Notes: generated by a model from the letters alone, not told the origin. DNA of 31,875 nt from Larix sibirica (GCA_004151065.3 NWUY0300009230.1:18272-50146), one strand, 5' to 3'; positions 1 through 11,016 are shown, numbered from the stretch's first letter. A program made the numbers and translations.

Positions 1-1011
1 AGCATACCAAAAGAAAGTAAACAAACTACCTCACTCTTGACTACAACCTACCCTTGTAAAAAATAAATAAAAAATTCTTGAGCAAAATCTAATTCATACT
101 TGTACAGGAATATAGTTCCAACTTCCATGGTTCAAGAGAAAATAGAAAAATTTTCAGTTTTAAGTCTAAATCTTATCTAATTAAATATAAAAGTTAGACA
201 TATCTAATTAAATATAAAAGGCAGATAGATTCACCAGATTTTTGAAAAGCCAGAATCTGGATTATGGTAGGGAAAAGGGAAAAGGCATGTACAAAATAAT
301 ATAAAAGAAAAATCATAATAAATAAAAAATTGAGTTAAGAATAAAAGATACTCAAGAAACAAAAGAGTAGAAGTTGTAGAACTATTTAGCTGAAAAAGAG
401 TGTGCATATTACTATTAGCCATTCATTTACCATAATGGATAATTTTATAAGTTATTGATGATTGATAATTTTACACTTCAAACATTGACCCTATCGCATC
501 AAGCTTATCACAGTGTGGGGTCTGCAACTTCACAATGAGATAAAAAATTTCAAATTCCATGCATCTTCCCTTCGAGACATAGTGGTCAACGACCAACCCC
601 GTTATGGGTTCAACACACATGACACGTGACATGGAGTCAACACACATGACATGGGGTCTGCAACTTCACAATGAGAAGAAAAAAATAGGTTTGCAGCTTT
701 GGCACAATGAGAAAAATGTATTACAACTTTACTACATGAGAAGATAAGACGTTACAGATAGCCATTTTCGCAGCGTTAAATTGGGGTTTGGGACCTTCAT
801 ACAAAATTAAAAGAGCATGATGTATTCTGCTGTAAAGTTTCAGCAATATAATTTTTTCAATTATTTACCAAAAAAATTCTACTTTTCATTTTACTAAAGC
901 TTACTAGTCATTATATGTGAAAACAAAATAATATGTCTACTTAACATGTACTCTCTGATGGCAAAAGAATTGCTCAAACAGACAGAAATTAAAAAAAAAA
1001 AGGCATATTAC
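1..1011. other. AT-rich intergenic DNA with short direct repeats
   Basis: No coding signal was recognised on either strand. A 24-bp direct repeat beginning GGGGTCTGCAACTTC occurs at 517-540 and 653-676. Between them the phrase TCAACACACATGACA is also repeated, around 610 and 637. A G-box-like CACGTG lies near 624 but no gene starts nearby. A roughly 20-bp repeat (TATCTAATTAAATATAAAA) occurs twice near 174-220. Nothing else stands out. Confidence 0.6.
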
Positions 1012-1320
1012 CTATAAAATAGTACATCCATAAAGGCTACAGAACTTAGCGAGTGCAGCTTGATTGGCTGGTTCCAATGACTGCTGAAAGATGGAAGGAT
1101 ACTTCCCTGGGGCCTGTGCTGATATTCTTACCAATGAAGTTACCAAAAATTCCTAGAGATCCTTAATTTCTTTGACTGGATCCTCCTCTTTCTTTCTAGC
1201 ATTGTAAAGTTGGGCAAATGATGGAGTGTATCCAATGGTTTCCTCCATGTCTGGAATTTCTATCTCCTCCTCTACCCTATCTTCCTCTACCCTATCCTCC
1301 TCAAAAATAGCTTTGGCCAT
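1012..1320 (-). pseudogene. C-terminal fragment of CAS/exportin-2 (importin-alpha re-exporter)
   Basis: The minus-strand translation from the ATG at 1320 to the TAG at 1012 matches the extreme C-terminus of plant CAS/CSE1, the exportin that returns importin-alpha to the cytoplasm with RanGTP. Visible family landmarks in order are an acidic stretch, GYTPSFAQLYNA, KKEEDPVKEIKD, EFLVTSLVRISAQAPGKYPS and ANQAALAKFC near the end. An in-frame TAG at 1155-1153 replaces what is normally a Gln or Lys codon just before EFLV. The acidic stretch carries a short in-frame duplication (EDRVE twice), and the first few residues do not look like CAS. It lies on the same strand as the N-terminal CAS fragment at 4679-3388, in the right order, so both probably come from one degenerate copy. 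Family assignment is from recalled sequence features. Confidence 0.8.
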
Positions 1321-3387
1321 AGTTATTTTGAGGATTTTGGGAAAGGGTTAACCTTTTCTCCAAAAAAGTAATGATACTTTATTGATAAAGTTTTTTGAGT
1401 TTAAATAAAACTAATAATATAATTCCATACAATTATAGTCCATGCTAATCACTCAACAAACCAATATATATGCTTCACTTGATATGTGAAAGAAAAGAGC
1501 AAAAGCTGCAATCGAAGAAGAGGATGGCACACCTTGACCATTACCATGTTTCCATCACAATTGAATCCTATTTAATCACAAGTGAAGAGATTATCATCAG
1601 CACTATAACATATGAATATCATTCACTATTTGATAATTAATAATAATAATAAAATCATGAAATTTAAGAAAAATGAAAATACAAGAATGTTAAATAAAAG
1701 AAGTCCAACCTCAATCAATGGATAAACATGTCACATGCTTCAACCGATCTGTAAAAAGATGGAGAGTAAATGCCACAAATCAAATAGTGATCATGATTAA
1801 CAATACAACATAATATGTGTATAATTCAATTTGTTATTGTTAAAAAAAACTATAATTATGAAATTATCAAAATGAAAATACTACTAATAATTGCTGTAGT
1901 CTAACCTTAAATAATCAATAAATGAAATTTGATTTTCAGAATATGAAATTAAAATAAATTACAATATTTTAAGGAAATAAGAAATTGAGACAAAAAATGG
2001 TTGTTCCTTACTCAATTATTTTCAAATTTCCAAAAACTAAAACTCTATTAAATCTGTCAAAAAATTAGAAAAAATGAGACATAGAATGGATATCCTTTCC
2101 AATTCAATCATTCCAAGTTTCCCTCAACTTAAACCCTAACTCCATGAAATCTATCAAAAAAATCTAAAAAACACTTGTAAAAGCAATTTAAATGAAAAAT
2201 TTTAAGTGAAAATTCAAAGTCGAAAATATAAATTTCACCCTCCCTAAACTTCCTTCCATTAGTCAACAAAATGCCTGTTGAGATGGATAGATTAGAGCAA
2301 TATAAAAAATATTAACCAATGAGAATGGAGATTATTATTTATAGAAAATTACATAATGAAATATCCATACGGAGTGCTTTCAAGCTAGAGAATTGGTCAT
2401 ATGCATAAATGCCTCTAGTCTAGTATTTTACATTCTGGGTATGTTCCCATTATATTGGTCTCCCTGAGGATTTATGTACAACCTTTACATTCATGCAAGG
2501 TCGGTTGGTTTCAATTTCTGTATAACCATTACATATATAAGGAGAAGCTAGTGACTGGGGTGGGTATACGAGGCTTTCCTTCGGAATGTCCACATATATT
2601 CAAGAGTTAAACCTGTCCTTAACTCCCTTATAGTTCACTACTTATTTCAAAGTTGGATTTCGGTGAGTATAAGAGGGTTCACTCCAGAATATCCCACATA
2701 TCCAATTGGAGTCTGTCTAAAACCAAAACCAATGCAACAAATCAAAACAGAATAGGGGCAGGAACCTACTCATTAAGATCAGAATTAGGTGAATCAGGGC
2801 TTGATATTCCCTGTGACCTATTAATTGGAAAACACAAATTACCTAGTCGACATTGACATCTAATTTTACAACATAGTAGTAAAAAAACACAAATTACCAA
2901 TCAAATGGTCTGCCCATGTTTTGAACCAATGTTCAAAACATGGGCAGAAACTCGTTACAGTTCACATCTGTAATTATGAAATTCAAAGGATGACGGGCAA
3001 GGTACAAATAAGCAAAATAACTACGGAATAATCAATAGCTACAGTAAGAAAGAAGGCTTGAATTATGAATGTAAATGCTATCTAAATCTAAATTTGTCTT
3101 TAGCAAGAAGAAATGGAAAAATTGATAAAATCACGGAGAAGGCATTTCATTAAAAAAAAAATCGAGTACTTACCTCTATGCATCTGTGTAGCAGAAAAAT
3201 AACCCTTTTCGACAGCCAAGAGGACTTGCGTTTTCAGTCAGAAATTTCACATGAGACACCGGTTTGGCTTGAGGCCTTTTCATAGCTGGAAGAAGCCCTT
3301 GTGCTGAACTTGGTGAAATATGCACCGTTGAGAAATAAATCTCCCTGTGTTCTCCAGTTCCAGTGCTTCCATCTTGAGTGTGCTGTG
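1321..3387. other. Non-coding stretch between the two CAS fragments
   Basis: About 2 kb of mostly AT-rich sequence separates the C- and N-terminal CAS fragments. I could not recognise the missing central part of CAS (very roughly residues 480-860) on the minus strand. The 3174-3387 end may contain a few more degraded CAS codons: a WK-rich stretch follows the last clear match. A strong 5' splice-donor-like sequence, GAG|GTAAGT, lies on the minus strand with its GT at 3173-3172. The gap could therefore be an old intron plus deletion, or an insertion. A short plus-strand open stretch at 2653-2856 resembles no known protein. Confidence 0.5.
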
Positions 3388-4679
3388 TTAAGTTGTTGGA
3401 TTGGTGATATATTTGGCTTCCATGTTCTGTATGTGCATGGAGACCATAGCCATCACCTATTCCTTATAATGAGTTGCAAGTCCTTTCACTAATTCGCAAG
3501 CCATTTTCCTTCCTGTGTCAAGGTCACTACCCTCAATATGTCATCTAATATATTCTACATGATTCATCTCAAATAGTTCCTCATCATCCTTCCTGATCAT
3601 GACATTGGGCACCACAATAATCTCGTAAATCTGTCGCAAAATATCCACACCACTAAACAATGTATGATGTACACTTTTGCTCACAGTTGTCAAAAATTTC
3701 ATAGCAGTAACAACCAACCTATCATGACTCGATGCAGTTGAAACATTCATCAACAAAATCCAGACGGCCGAAGCAAAATCCTTCAAATATTCTTGAAATT
3801 CCTCCTCGTTCTTTTCCATGTAAAGATTGATATTCTCTCAAATGGCAGCCCTCAGCTTATCTACAATAACCTCCTTGTCCTGCTCGACATCTTCAAGGAC
3901 AGGGTGTGTAGTGGTCAAATATATGCGAAACTCCCCCATCCACTCCTTTATATGATTATCGAAAAAATATGGTAGCTCCTGAAAGTTCAAAGAATAGAAG
4001 ACCCTGCAGCAGAGCCTCTGGAAGTCAAACAGAGGCCTAAGAACGGTTGAATTTTGCATATTGCAACCTGGCCACAATAAACTGCCTCGTCCGAAGAAAA
4101 ACCTCGAGCAAGGGTGCAGCGAGCCCATCTAGGAAATACTTAAGATCAATATACAAGTCATTGTAATTATACTGGTAACAAAAATTCTTGAAAATCGAAT
4201 TAGCGATATTCAGAATCCCATTGATGACCGCATAATTGACAGACGACTGAAGATTCGTCACGAGCTCAGGAAGCAAGGTTTGACAAGTTTTATGGAAATC
4301 ATGTTTGTTTATGATGGCTAATGCTTCGCTAAGATGACTCTGTATACGTGGATGGGAAGTCAGCATTGACCTAACTATGAGAGCTTTAATCTGCTCCCTT
4401 TAGTGGGTTTTGAATTGAAGGAGATTCGGGGGGTGAATCACGGTCTGGTAGCGCCCAACAGTAACTTACATGATTTTTGAAGTTCACTACAGTTGCCTGT
4501 CTAATTTGTTCATACACCGTAGCCTTCGAGAGAAGATGTAGAACGGTGATTCCATAGCCTAGCTGATCAAGAACCCGCTTCAGAAACTCTTCTACTTGCC
4601 TTATGGGTTCAGGGTTTGGGACTAGGGTTTATAAAAAACATTGAGAGAGGGATTGAATTGTTTCTGTTGTATATTGCAT
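3388..4679 (-). pseudogene. N-terminal half of a broken CAS/exportin-2 gene
   Basis: Read on the minus strand from the ATG at 4679, this gives the N-terminal HEAT-repeat half of plant CAS. In order it shows an ETIQSLSQCFL start, EEFLKRV, a VNFKNH motif of the importin-beta N-terminal domain, PRIQSHLSEALAIINKHDF, LLPELVTNLQSS, YFLDGLAAPLLEVFL, QRLCCRVFYSLNFQELP, KNEEEFQEYLKDFASAVW, MKFLTTVSKSVHH, and HIEGSDLDTGRKMACELVKGLATHY. It cannot be translated whole. There is a TAA at 4631-4629, a frameshift near 4390, another near 4070, a TGA at 3840-3838 where CAS has Cys, a TGA at 3543-3541 where CAS has Arg, a TAG at 3459-3457, and a TAA at 3390-3388. No introns interrupt about 430 codons, but because plant CAS genes can have few introns this does not prove retroposition. 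Clearly a pseudogene. Confidence 0.88.
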
Positions 4680-5448
4680 TTTCCTGAACTTAAGGGTTTG
4701 GATGGCAGATTACCCGGTATTGTGATCGCTTTGCCCCTGTAATTTGAATGGCAGTTGCCCTCAAATTGTTGTCACCTTCCTGCACCCGTATATTGGTGGT
4801 TGAACCAGGAAATAGTGGTTAGAACCAACCCACTATCTACCTACCTAATAGTTGTTCCGATCTATCTCCATGCTCCTTCAATGGCTGATGTTGGTGGATC
4901 ATAAACAAGCTATGGATTTCGATCTTTAACGGACTATGCCTTTCGAACCGGCCGGGATGCTCAATCTCTAACTAAATCTGTTTCATATATGCGCTACCAA
5001 CCACAAAGATTGTTGAAAACACTACTGGGGTTCTGGGCTCTCTGCTTGCTTATGTGCTTGCTTTTGTGTTTCCTCTCGGAAAGAAATAAAAATAAAAAAG
5101 GAATAATCCAATAGAATGCAAGAGGAGTATAAATCTGTGTCGTGGGCAGTTATTATATCTTGCAATAATATATATACTTCTTTACTTTCTGTTTTTGGGG
5201 CTATCTCGTCCTTCTCAAGCATGCTATAAGAGGAAATCTTTTAATATTGATTGAAGGATATGTTTTTTTTATTTTTATTTTTATTTGCATATACCCAATC
5301 TTGAGCTAACAAAATATAATATTAGATTCAGAAATATTTGTTCCACCGCTATAAAAATGAGGGAGGTAATTCTAGGATTTTCCCATTGCTCCTTTAATGT
5401 TCCCCCTTTACTTTGACAAGTAAAATATATTAACAAGGATTGTCTCTC
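4680..5448. other. Intergenic DNA upstream of the CAS pseudogene
   Basis: No gene was recognised. A 66-codon minus-strand open stretch at 5222-5022 has no recognisable domain and is probably chance. Moderately GC-containing sequence at 4690-5000 may include the old CAS 5' flank. Confidence 0.5.
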
Positions 5449-5520
5449 AAACTCCATCTAGTGGAAGTATGTATCTTTCTTTTCAAACTCCATCCAGTGG
5501 AAGTATGCATCTTTCTTTTT
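5449..5520. repeat. 36-bp tandem duplication inside the gypsy remnant
   Basis: Two 36-bp copies (5449-5484 and 5485-5520), each starting AAACTCCATC and ending in a TTCTTT-rich run, lie head to tail and differ at a few bases. On the minus strand they duplicate a KKDAYFHWMEF-like segment of reverse transcriptase in frame. Confidence 0.85.
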
Positions 5521-5770
5521 AATCTTGTGAAGGGGTTTAATAATATCGACGAAGTCAAATAAAAATTGCCTTACAAAGTTAATCTTCCCGAATAAGTCTT
5601 GCATAGCCTTGTTGTTGTGCACTGGTGGGATTTGCATTAGCACTTTAATTCTTTTTGAATCAACATTAATTATTCTATATTTTGATATGATGTGGCCACC
5701 AATTAACTTTCCCTATGATACTATAAATATGCTTTCTTGGGATTCAAATAGATCCCATATTCCCGGCACC

Positions 5771-5771
5771 N
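5771..5771. other. Single ambiguous base N
   Basis: One N interrupts the gypsy remnant. It may be an uncertain base or a minimal scaffold join. Confidence 0.9.
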
Positions 5772-5835
5772 TTCATCTTTTTACACCTAATTCTAAAAAA
5801 TTGTGCAAATACCTCTAATATTTATTTTTAGTGGT

Positions 5836-6225
5836 CAGATTTATGATTTTCTAGGTTTCCATTGCAACTAATGTGTCATAATTGGGTATCATTACGTTGC
5901 ACCAGCCCATTAGAAATGTTTTATTGGTGCAATGTATCCAACCACCCATTATGTCATTTATATCCATATCCAACCATGGATTTCATATAAATTAACAAAC
6001 TGGTATACAAACATATAGTGGCCCAAATTATCATATGCAATGATTATAATTTTAGGCAATTTCTAACATTAAAAAAAAAACAAATACCATGCCAAGAAAT
6101 TCCATGCACTTTAACATTCATAAAACAATAAATTGAATAGCATGAAAACATAGATTTAATTCCATATCATTCATATTCAGATAGACACTTATCTTTTTAA
6201 TCAGTTATTCTCGAATTGGCTATAG
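5836..6225. other. AT-rich DNA without recognised gene
   Basis: No coding similarity or clear repeat was seen. This may include the unrecognised 5' border of the LINE that follows, which I could not place. Confidence 0.5.
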
Positions 6226-7494
6226 GTGAAGGACTGTCCTCCTAGCGATAGGTGTTTTCAATCCATATCTTACTTTGACAAGCCACCCCGAGCTGGGGCT
6301 ATCAGTCAACAAGGGAAAATCTCTTGCTCAATACCACTCTATATAAAAAAAATATCTCATGCAACCCATTGGTGCCTAAACCCCCCTCCACAGTTGTCCC
6401 AATCCTCAACATTCTACAACATTCTGACTTGGTGTAATTTAAAATGCAGAGGTTGGATTGGCCCAGGTGTTTGTTCGTTTTCCATAATAGCGAGGAATAT
6501 GTATACCACTTATTTGTCTCCTATTTATATACTAGATCTGGGTGGAACCAGATCTGTTCTACTCTTGGTATAGTTAATACATGGGGGACTATAGATCTGG
6601 ATTCCTCCTTATTATCTTGGACTTCTGATAAAAAAATCCATAAGACATTACTCGCATTTGTTCTGTGGCTAATATGGAAGGCGAGGAACGATCTTATCTT
6701 TGCAGACAAAAGAATATCTCCTGATCATTTAGTCTATAATATTTTGGGCATGTATCAAGCTTATTCCTACAAAAAGACTATGAGAATCCGCAAACGACAT
6801 ATTTCAGGCATCAAAGAAACATTAGTTGCTACTGGATACTTTGATGGGGCGACTTCATAAGGAAAATGTGCAGCTGGTGCTTATCTAATTATAAATCAAA
6901 GGCATTTCTTCAAACGTAAATTAAACATTGGTAATGGTACCAATTCATTAGTAGAGATTTTGGGGCTGTGGATTTTACTCAAAATTGCTATAACTTTTGG
7001 AATTGATACTTTGAGGATTTTTGGCGATTCTTTGATGCTGGTTAACTGGGCTAAAGGAATACACACTCAAGCTTCTCTCCTTCTAGCAGTGGTGTTTGAG
7101 AATTCTGAATCTTTTGGCCTCACTTTATGATTGGTTTATCGAACATATTTATAGGGAGCTCAATGAAATTGCTGATAGTTTGTCAAAAGAAGCCTTCATA
7201 GTTCAAAAGGGATTTCTTCTGTATGAAGAATGGATCGATGACTAGATGGAGTTTGAGGAAATCATTCACATCTTTGTAGATTAATTTCCTTTTTTAGTTG
7301 TCTATAGTTTTGAGCTTCAGTTTTGGACTAGTTTCTCAATATGGCTTAGTAGATTTTGGCCATTTGATTTTGTGTGCTTTTTTGTTTATATCAGATAGTC
7401 TTTGATACTATGGACTAAGTAAGAAGATGTACTTTTTAATTGCTATAATAACAAAATTACAGGTTTTTCTTCCTTGAAAAAAAATAAAATAAAC
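6226..7494 (+). mobile_element. 5'-truncated LINE (L1-type) with RNase H and A-rich tail
   Basis: The 3' end of a non-LTR retrotransposon ORF2 survives. A zinc-finger reverse-transcriptase tail (zf-RVT; EEYVYHLF followed by W) begins near 6444, then a long linker with LWLIWKARNDLIF, then an RNase H domain, a stop at 7243-7245, a 3' UTR, and an A-rich tail at about 7477-7494. Expected Cys residues of the zinc finger are lost (for example Tyr after HLFVS). The 5' boundary is not defined and I found no clear target-site duplication. Confidence 0.8.
6444..7245 (+). pseudogene. LINE ORF2 C-terminus: zf-RVT and RNase H (broken)
   Basis: RNase H would cut the RNA strand of the RNA/DNA hybrid during retrotransposition. 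The acidic active-site positions are recognisable: Asp in GYFDGA, Glu in SLVEILG, Asp in IFGDS, and the C-terminal RELNEIADSLSKE block. A TAA at 6858-6860 follows DGATS where a CAA (Gln) codon is usual. A further frameshift near 7120 moves the last block to another frame, after which translation ends at 7243-7245. Not functional as it stands. Confidence 0.8.
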
Positions 7495-9112
7495 TTGGGA
7501 TCATGGAACCACGCTGTCTGGGAAGTCAGAAAGGACCAACAAAAGTATAGACAACCTTGCCACCATTATCCCATCCTATCTTCTCTCCGCCGCGTCATTT
7601 ATCCCTCCACCGGTTGTCAATCACTGAAACCTGTTCCTTCAATGGATCCATTGGTCGCCCATAAAAGAACACGAAAACAAAGCAAGCGACCTTTGCCAAA
7701 AGGATCGACCCATCCACATGGCAGGACCACCACAACAAGCAGCTGCTATCGGCTAGCCGGTGGCCAGCGGCACACAACCTCCGTGGACTAGCATTTACAG
7801 GATTCCTGCCCCGCAGATGAAAGGTGTAAAAGGCAACAATATGAGTAGTAGATTCGACTTTAATGATATATATATAAATGTATATATGAAAATGTTTTGG
7901 CACTGACATCTGTAAAGATAAATGACAACTGGGCTAACCGACTTTTACTTTTACAAAATGAAATTCAATAAATCTTGAGGTAACAATTCGGCGCCATCTC
8001 GACATCTTGCCGAAATTGTGAAGGAATTATTAATATTCTAAATAATAATGTTTAAATTCATAAAATATGAATGTCCTGGGTTTTAGAGGATGTTCAATTC
8101 ATTTATGAATTCAAAAAATAACTATTTGAACTTCATAAAATTAAAATATTTTAAAAAGAAAATCATGTATTTTAAAAAAAAATTCACAAAATAACCGCAC
8201 GTCTAGACTTCTTCCATATATTATAAAAACAATATTTAACTATTATTTTACACGAAAAGACAAAACATAACATCTAGACAAAGCGACATCTCGAGAAGGG
8301 TACCTAAAAAGATGATGCTAGTCTAGAGTTAGGTACCTTAGTAATTTGTTTAGTCTCAAAGCGGAGGTTGGACAGAATTTATGAAAATGATTTACAGATT
8401 CATGCATAGGTCATGATAATTCGTTTCTTACTTTGGCTCATGCTCACTTAAAAACCATATAATACATTTTCCATTTGTTATATACATATTTGAATCATTC
8501 CATATTGATGAGATTTCACAATCTCAAAATTATTGTGACAATTACAGAAGCTAGATTAATATCTAAGATTCGAAGTTTAACAAAAAAAAGAGCGTCTCTT
8601 CTCCCTTTAACAACTTTCCATTCAATGATAAGAAAAAAACAAAAAAGAACAGTCAGAACAAAATACAGTGACTTTTGTGACCCATATATAAAGTTCCTCC
8701 ATTTAGAAAGCGTTGTCGCGCATGATGAGAACCTATAAAGATGCACACAATAAATAATTAAAATAAACACTTTCACCATCAGTTCTTTCAAATATTTTAT
8801 CAACCGGTTAATATATTTTCGCTATAATATCTTATATGCCTTCCACTTTTATCTTTTAATGTCATAGCTTTATTTGAAAAGAAAAGGTGTTTTCCTCTCA
8901 ATTGTAATATGGGAATTTTTATTTTTATAATATTTTATGTTGTTTGAGCCCTTATTATTGATGTTGGGAGTGGCATCTCCATGCAAAAAATATCCATCGG
9001 ACATAAATTTTGCGGAGAATATACCCAATAAAGCATGTGCCCGTGGAATTATGAAATTTTAATAGTTTCAACTTTTCCATTTTGTTAAATTCTATGTTTT
9101 GCATAATGACAC
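7495..9112. other. Intergenic DNA, with a small GC-richer island at about 7540-7800
   Basis: Downstream of the LINE tail, 7540-7800 is less AT-rich than its surroundings and is open on both strands (plus 7474-7791, minus 7909-7595). Neither translation shows a recognisable domain; the plus-strand peptide is basic (KRTRKQSKRP), and I do not call it a gene. From 7920 to 9112 the DNA is AT-rich with no coding or repeat signal I can name. Confidence 0.5.
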
Positions 9113-9215
9113 GATGCCTCAATTTTATTGGAAGATAGAAAAATCTCATATTTCTTATGATTGTTAAGTTTTCAGATCTTTTAGTGAAAGGGATAAGTAA
9201 CAATAACACTCCTGA
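9113..9215 (+). promoter_or_regulatory. Upstream module of ATL gene 1 (single copy)
   Basis: A roughly 100-bp block beginning GATGCCTCAATTTTATTGG and continuing through AAGATAGAAAAATCTCATAT and AGATCTTTTAGTGA to a GGGATAAG-like end. Related blocks occur once or more upstream of genes 2 and 3 (around 15886, 16600, 16658, 16770 and their counterparts in the third unit). Conservation suggests a regulatory or duplicated promoter module; the function is unknown. Confidence 0.55.
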
Positions 9216-9343
9216 TCATAGCTGCGGGAATCTGAATTTGGGATATCAAGTTAGATATAATTTGATGCTCTCTAAAAGATAGACGGTAGGAAAATGATAT
9301 TTCTGACTTTAAAATATTAAACATTGAAAGGAAAAAGATACCA

Positions 9344-9354
9344 ACGTGACACGT
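9344..9354. promoter_or_regulatory. Palindromic ABRE-like site ACGTGACACGT, gene 1
   Basis: A perfect inverted repeat ACGTG-A-CACGT, about 190 bp upstream of the start codon and about 40 bp upstream of the TATA-like box. Each half holds the ACGT core bound by plant bZIP factors (ABRE/G-box family). The same site in the same flanking context (ACCAACGTGACACGTC) precedes genes 2 and 3. Confidence 0.7.
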
Positions 9355-9390
9355 CATAAACGCAGTTGCAAGAGCTCTGGATTTGGGACC

Positions 9391-9400
9391 AATATTTATA
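9391..9400 (+). promoter_or_regulatory. TATA-like box of ATL gene 1
   Basis: AATATTTATA, about 145 bp before the ATG, within a segment (TATACACGAAACGGCCATTACT) that aligns with the relict promoters at 16160 and 21009. Predicted only. Confidence 0.5.
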
Positions 9401-9543
9401 CACGAAACGGCCATTACTACTAATCACTTACTCCTGAAACTACAGAGAGAAGGAAGAAGTCTTTGTTTTGTTGCCATTATTGTTGCAGGGGAATGACAGA
9501 TTAATTCATTCATTGTTGAAATTTCAAGGCGGAATCCAGCAGA

Positions 9544-10242
9544 ATGAGTGCTTTAAATTTCCCGTTGTCAGTTAGTAGGAAGTTATTGGCTTCTGTTCCG
9601 ACATCTTCTCCAAGGAAAGAGGACCACATTTGGTGGGCTAGTACTTATCTCAACGAGGGCAGTATCAAATCCGATCTAGTTGTAATTCTCGCAGCTATGA
9701 TCTGTGCTCTCATCTGTGCGCTCGGCCTCAACTCGTTGCTCAGATGCGCACGTTGCTACAACAGACGAATGAGGGTTGTGTCATCCGATCATGGGGTGGC
9801 TATCGAGCTGGCCAACACTGGATCGAAGAAGGCGGCCATCAAAGCACTCCCGACTGTTGTCTACACATCTGCCTCTAAGCTGCCAAGGGAATTGGCCACT
9901 GACTGCCCCATCTGCTTGGCTGAATTCGGGGAAGGAGAAAAGGTGCGAGTATTGCCCGACTGTAATCATGGCTTCCACGTTGAATGCATTGATAAATGGT
10001 TGGCCTCGCATTCTTCGTGCCCTCTGTGTAGACATTCTCTGGATCTCCTTAGCGGAAACAGGAAGCTCGAAGGTGCTGCAATTGCTCAGGACACCGAATC
10101 AAACAACGCCATCCACGTAGTGATAGAGACCACAGTTTCAGTTCAAGCGATTCCTGCACATGCCCAATTGTTGGAGAGAAATCCACAAGAAGCGACGAGG
10201 GATGCGACTACTTTACCGTTGCCTCTGTCTTTCAGTTTCTGA
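9544..10242 (+). CDS. ATL-type RING-H2 membrane E3 ubiquitin ligase, gene 1
   Basis: A 232-residue intronless protein of the ARABIDOPSIS TOXICOS EN LEVADURA (ATL) family, closest in layout to the ATL8/ATL80 group. A short N-terminus is followed by one hydrophobic membrane segment (about residues 44-66), a basic stretch, and the GLD-like motif region ([17 protein letters not shown]; the usual Leu is Ser here). The RING-H2 domain has ligands C121, C124, C140, H142, H145, C148, C159 and C162, with the characteristic CIDKWL, then a variable tail. All eight zinc ligands are present. Such proteins sit in a membrane and pass ubiquitin from an E2 to substrates, often in defence or stress responses; no substrate can be inferred here. 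The start is the ATG aligned with the second ATG of genes 2 and 3; the upstream one is GCG here. Likely functional. Confidence 0.93.
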   Translation: MSALNFPLSVSRKLLASVPTSSPRKEDHIWWASTYLNEGSIKSDLVVILAAMICALICALGLNSLLRCARCYNRRMRVVSSDHGVAIELANTGSKKAAIKALPTVVYTSASKLPRELATDCPICLAEFGEGEKVRVLPDCNHGFHVECIDKWLASHSSCPLCRHSLDLLSGNRKLEGAAIAQDTESNNAIHVVIETTVSVQAIPAHAQLLERNPQEATRDATTLPLPLSFSF

Positions 10243-10938
10243 AAATTGAAGCTCATCTGATCCTATGAACAATGTGGCCTGAGTTATTCATATGGGCTGA
10301 ATTTGTATTGAAAGGACATCGCAGGAATCTAATATACGGAATCCCAATTTCTATATTGTATAATGTTGTGTTTTTTTTTTTTAACCACAACACTTTTATT
10401 TTTATCACTCTTTGGACCATTACAGTCTGAGAATCTAATCTATTCCCAGTTTTCAATCTTTACTTTGAAAATTAAACCTGGTTCAATGATAAAGAACTTC
10501 CACAAATTTAGGCTTCACCACAGCTCAGCTAACATGTTTTTAATCAAAACAAAAAAAATTAGTATGATCCATAAACTTTGATGCAAATCACATTAAAAAA
10601 AGTCATGTAATTATTTATCTTTTTTCACAAGGTTCATTCCTTTTTTAAAACTCCAAAATTTTATAAAGATATTATTAAAATCAGAAATAGGCAGGTAGCT
10701 GGATTTGTGTCCTGTCTCTCTATTTTGTAGGAGATCGTTCCGAATTCATTGAATGTCTACTTCTTCTTTTCATATATATATCCTTCGCTTCGACACACTT
10801 AAGAAAATACAACACTCATAATATCTAATTAAACTACATATATAATTCATAAACATTAAGAATATATGTATATATAAAAAAAAGGCAGGAATTATCAAAG
10901 ATCTATTTTGATTTATCATATCCACTAATCAAATATTT
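10243..10938. other. 3' flank of ATL gene 1
   Basis: The first 120 bp align with the 3' flanks of genes 2 and 3 (shared phrases GAATTTGTATTGAAAG and CGGAATCCCAATTTCT) and probably hold the 3' UTR. A run of 12 T lies at 10371-10382. No other gene was recognised up to 10938. Confidence 0.6.
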
Positions 10939-11016
10939 CAAAGTGTTAATGAATATGTATATATTATAATAGTTTTTCAAAGTGTTAATGAATATGTATA
11001 TATTATAATAGTTTTA
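10939..11016. repeat. 39-bp tandem duplication
   Basis: Two adjacent copies of a 39-bp AT-rich unit (CAAAGTGTTAATGAATATG...) at 10939-10977 and 10978-11016. No function is evident. Confidence 0.8.

Larger units (their letters stand above)
5449..5835 (-). mobile_element. Ty3/gypsy LTR retrotransposon remnant, RT C-terminal part
   Basis: The minus strand encodes the palm-to-thumb end of a gypsy-type reverse transcriptase. An LNPKKAYL stretch (family: LNPKKS-F) and a GKLIGGHIISK stretch (family: GKLLGHIVSK) are followed by IPPVHNNKAMQDLFGKINFV (family: P-P-NKK-LQSFLGKINF-RRF) and FVDIIKPLHKIKKKDAYFHW. At least one frameshift and stops separate the blocks, and a single N lies at 5771. Only about 130 codons survive; there is no protease, integrase or LTR nearby. 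It is an old fragment, antisense to the LINE that follows. Confidence 0.8.

Noticed and set aside
600-640. G-box CACGTG near 624 as a promoter element
   Set aside because: It lies in a short-repeat context (CACATGACA copies) with no gene start downstream on either strand.
1321-3387. A plain intron joining the two CAS fragments
   Set aside because: A good donor-like site exists near 3173, but about 400 central residues of CAS would still be missing and I see no matching acceptor at a CAS codon, so a simple intron does not explain the gap.
5022-5222. 66-codon minus-strand frame upstream of the CAS pseudogene
   Set aside because: No domain, low complexity, and no conserved counterpart in the window.
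7474-7909. Possible gene in the GC-richer stretch, open on both strands
   Set aside because: The plus-strand start lies in the LINE's A-rich tail, the peptide is low-complexity basic, and there is no promoter or similarity I can name.
9776-10120. Open frames overlapping ATL gene 1 in other frames (also within genes 2 and 3)
   Set aside because: Shadow frames of the RING-H2 gene; they lose all recognisable motifs.
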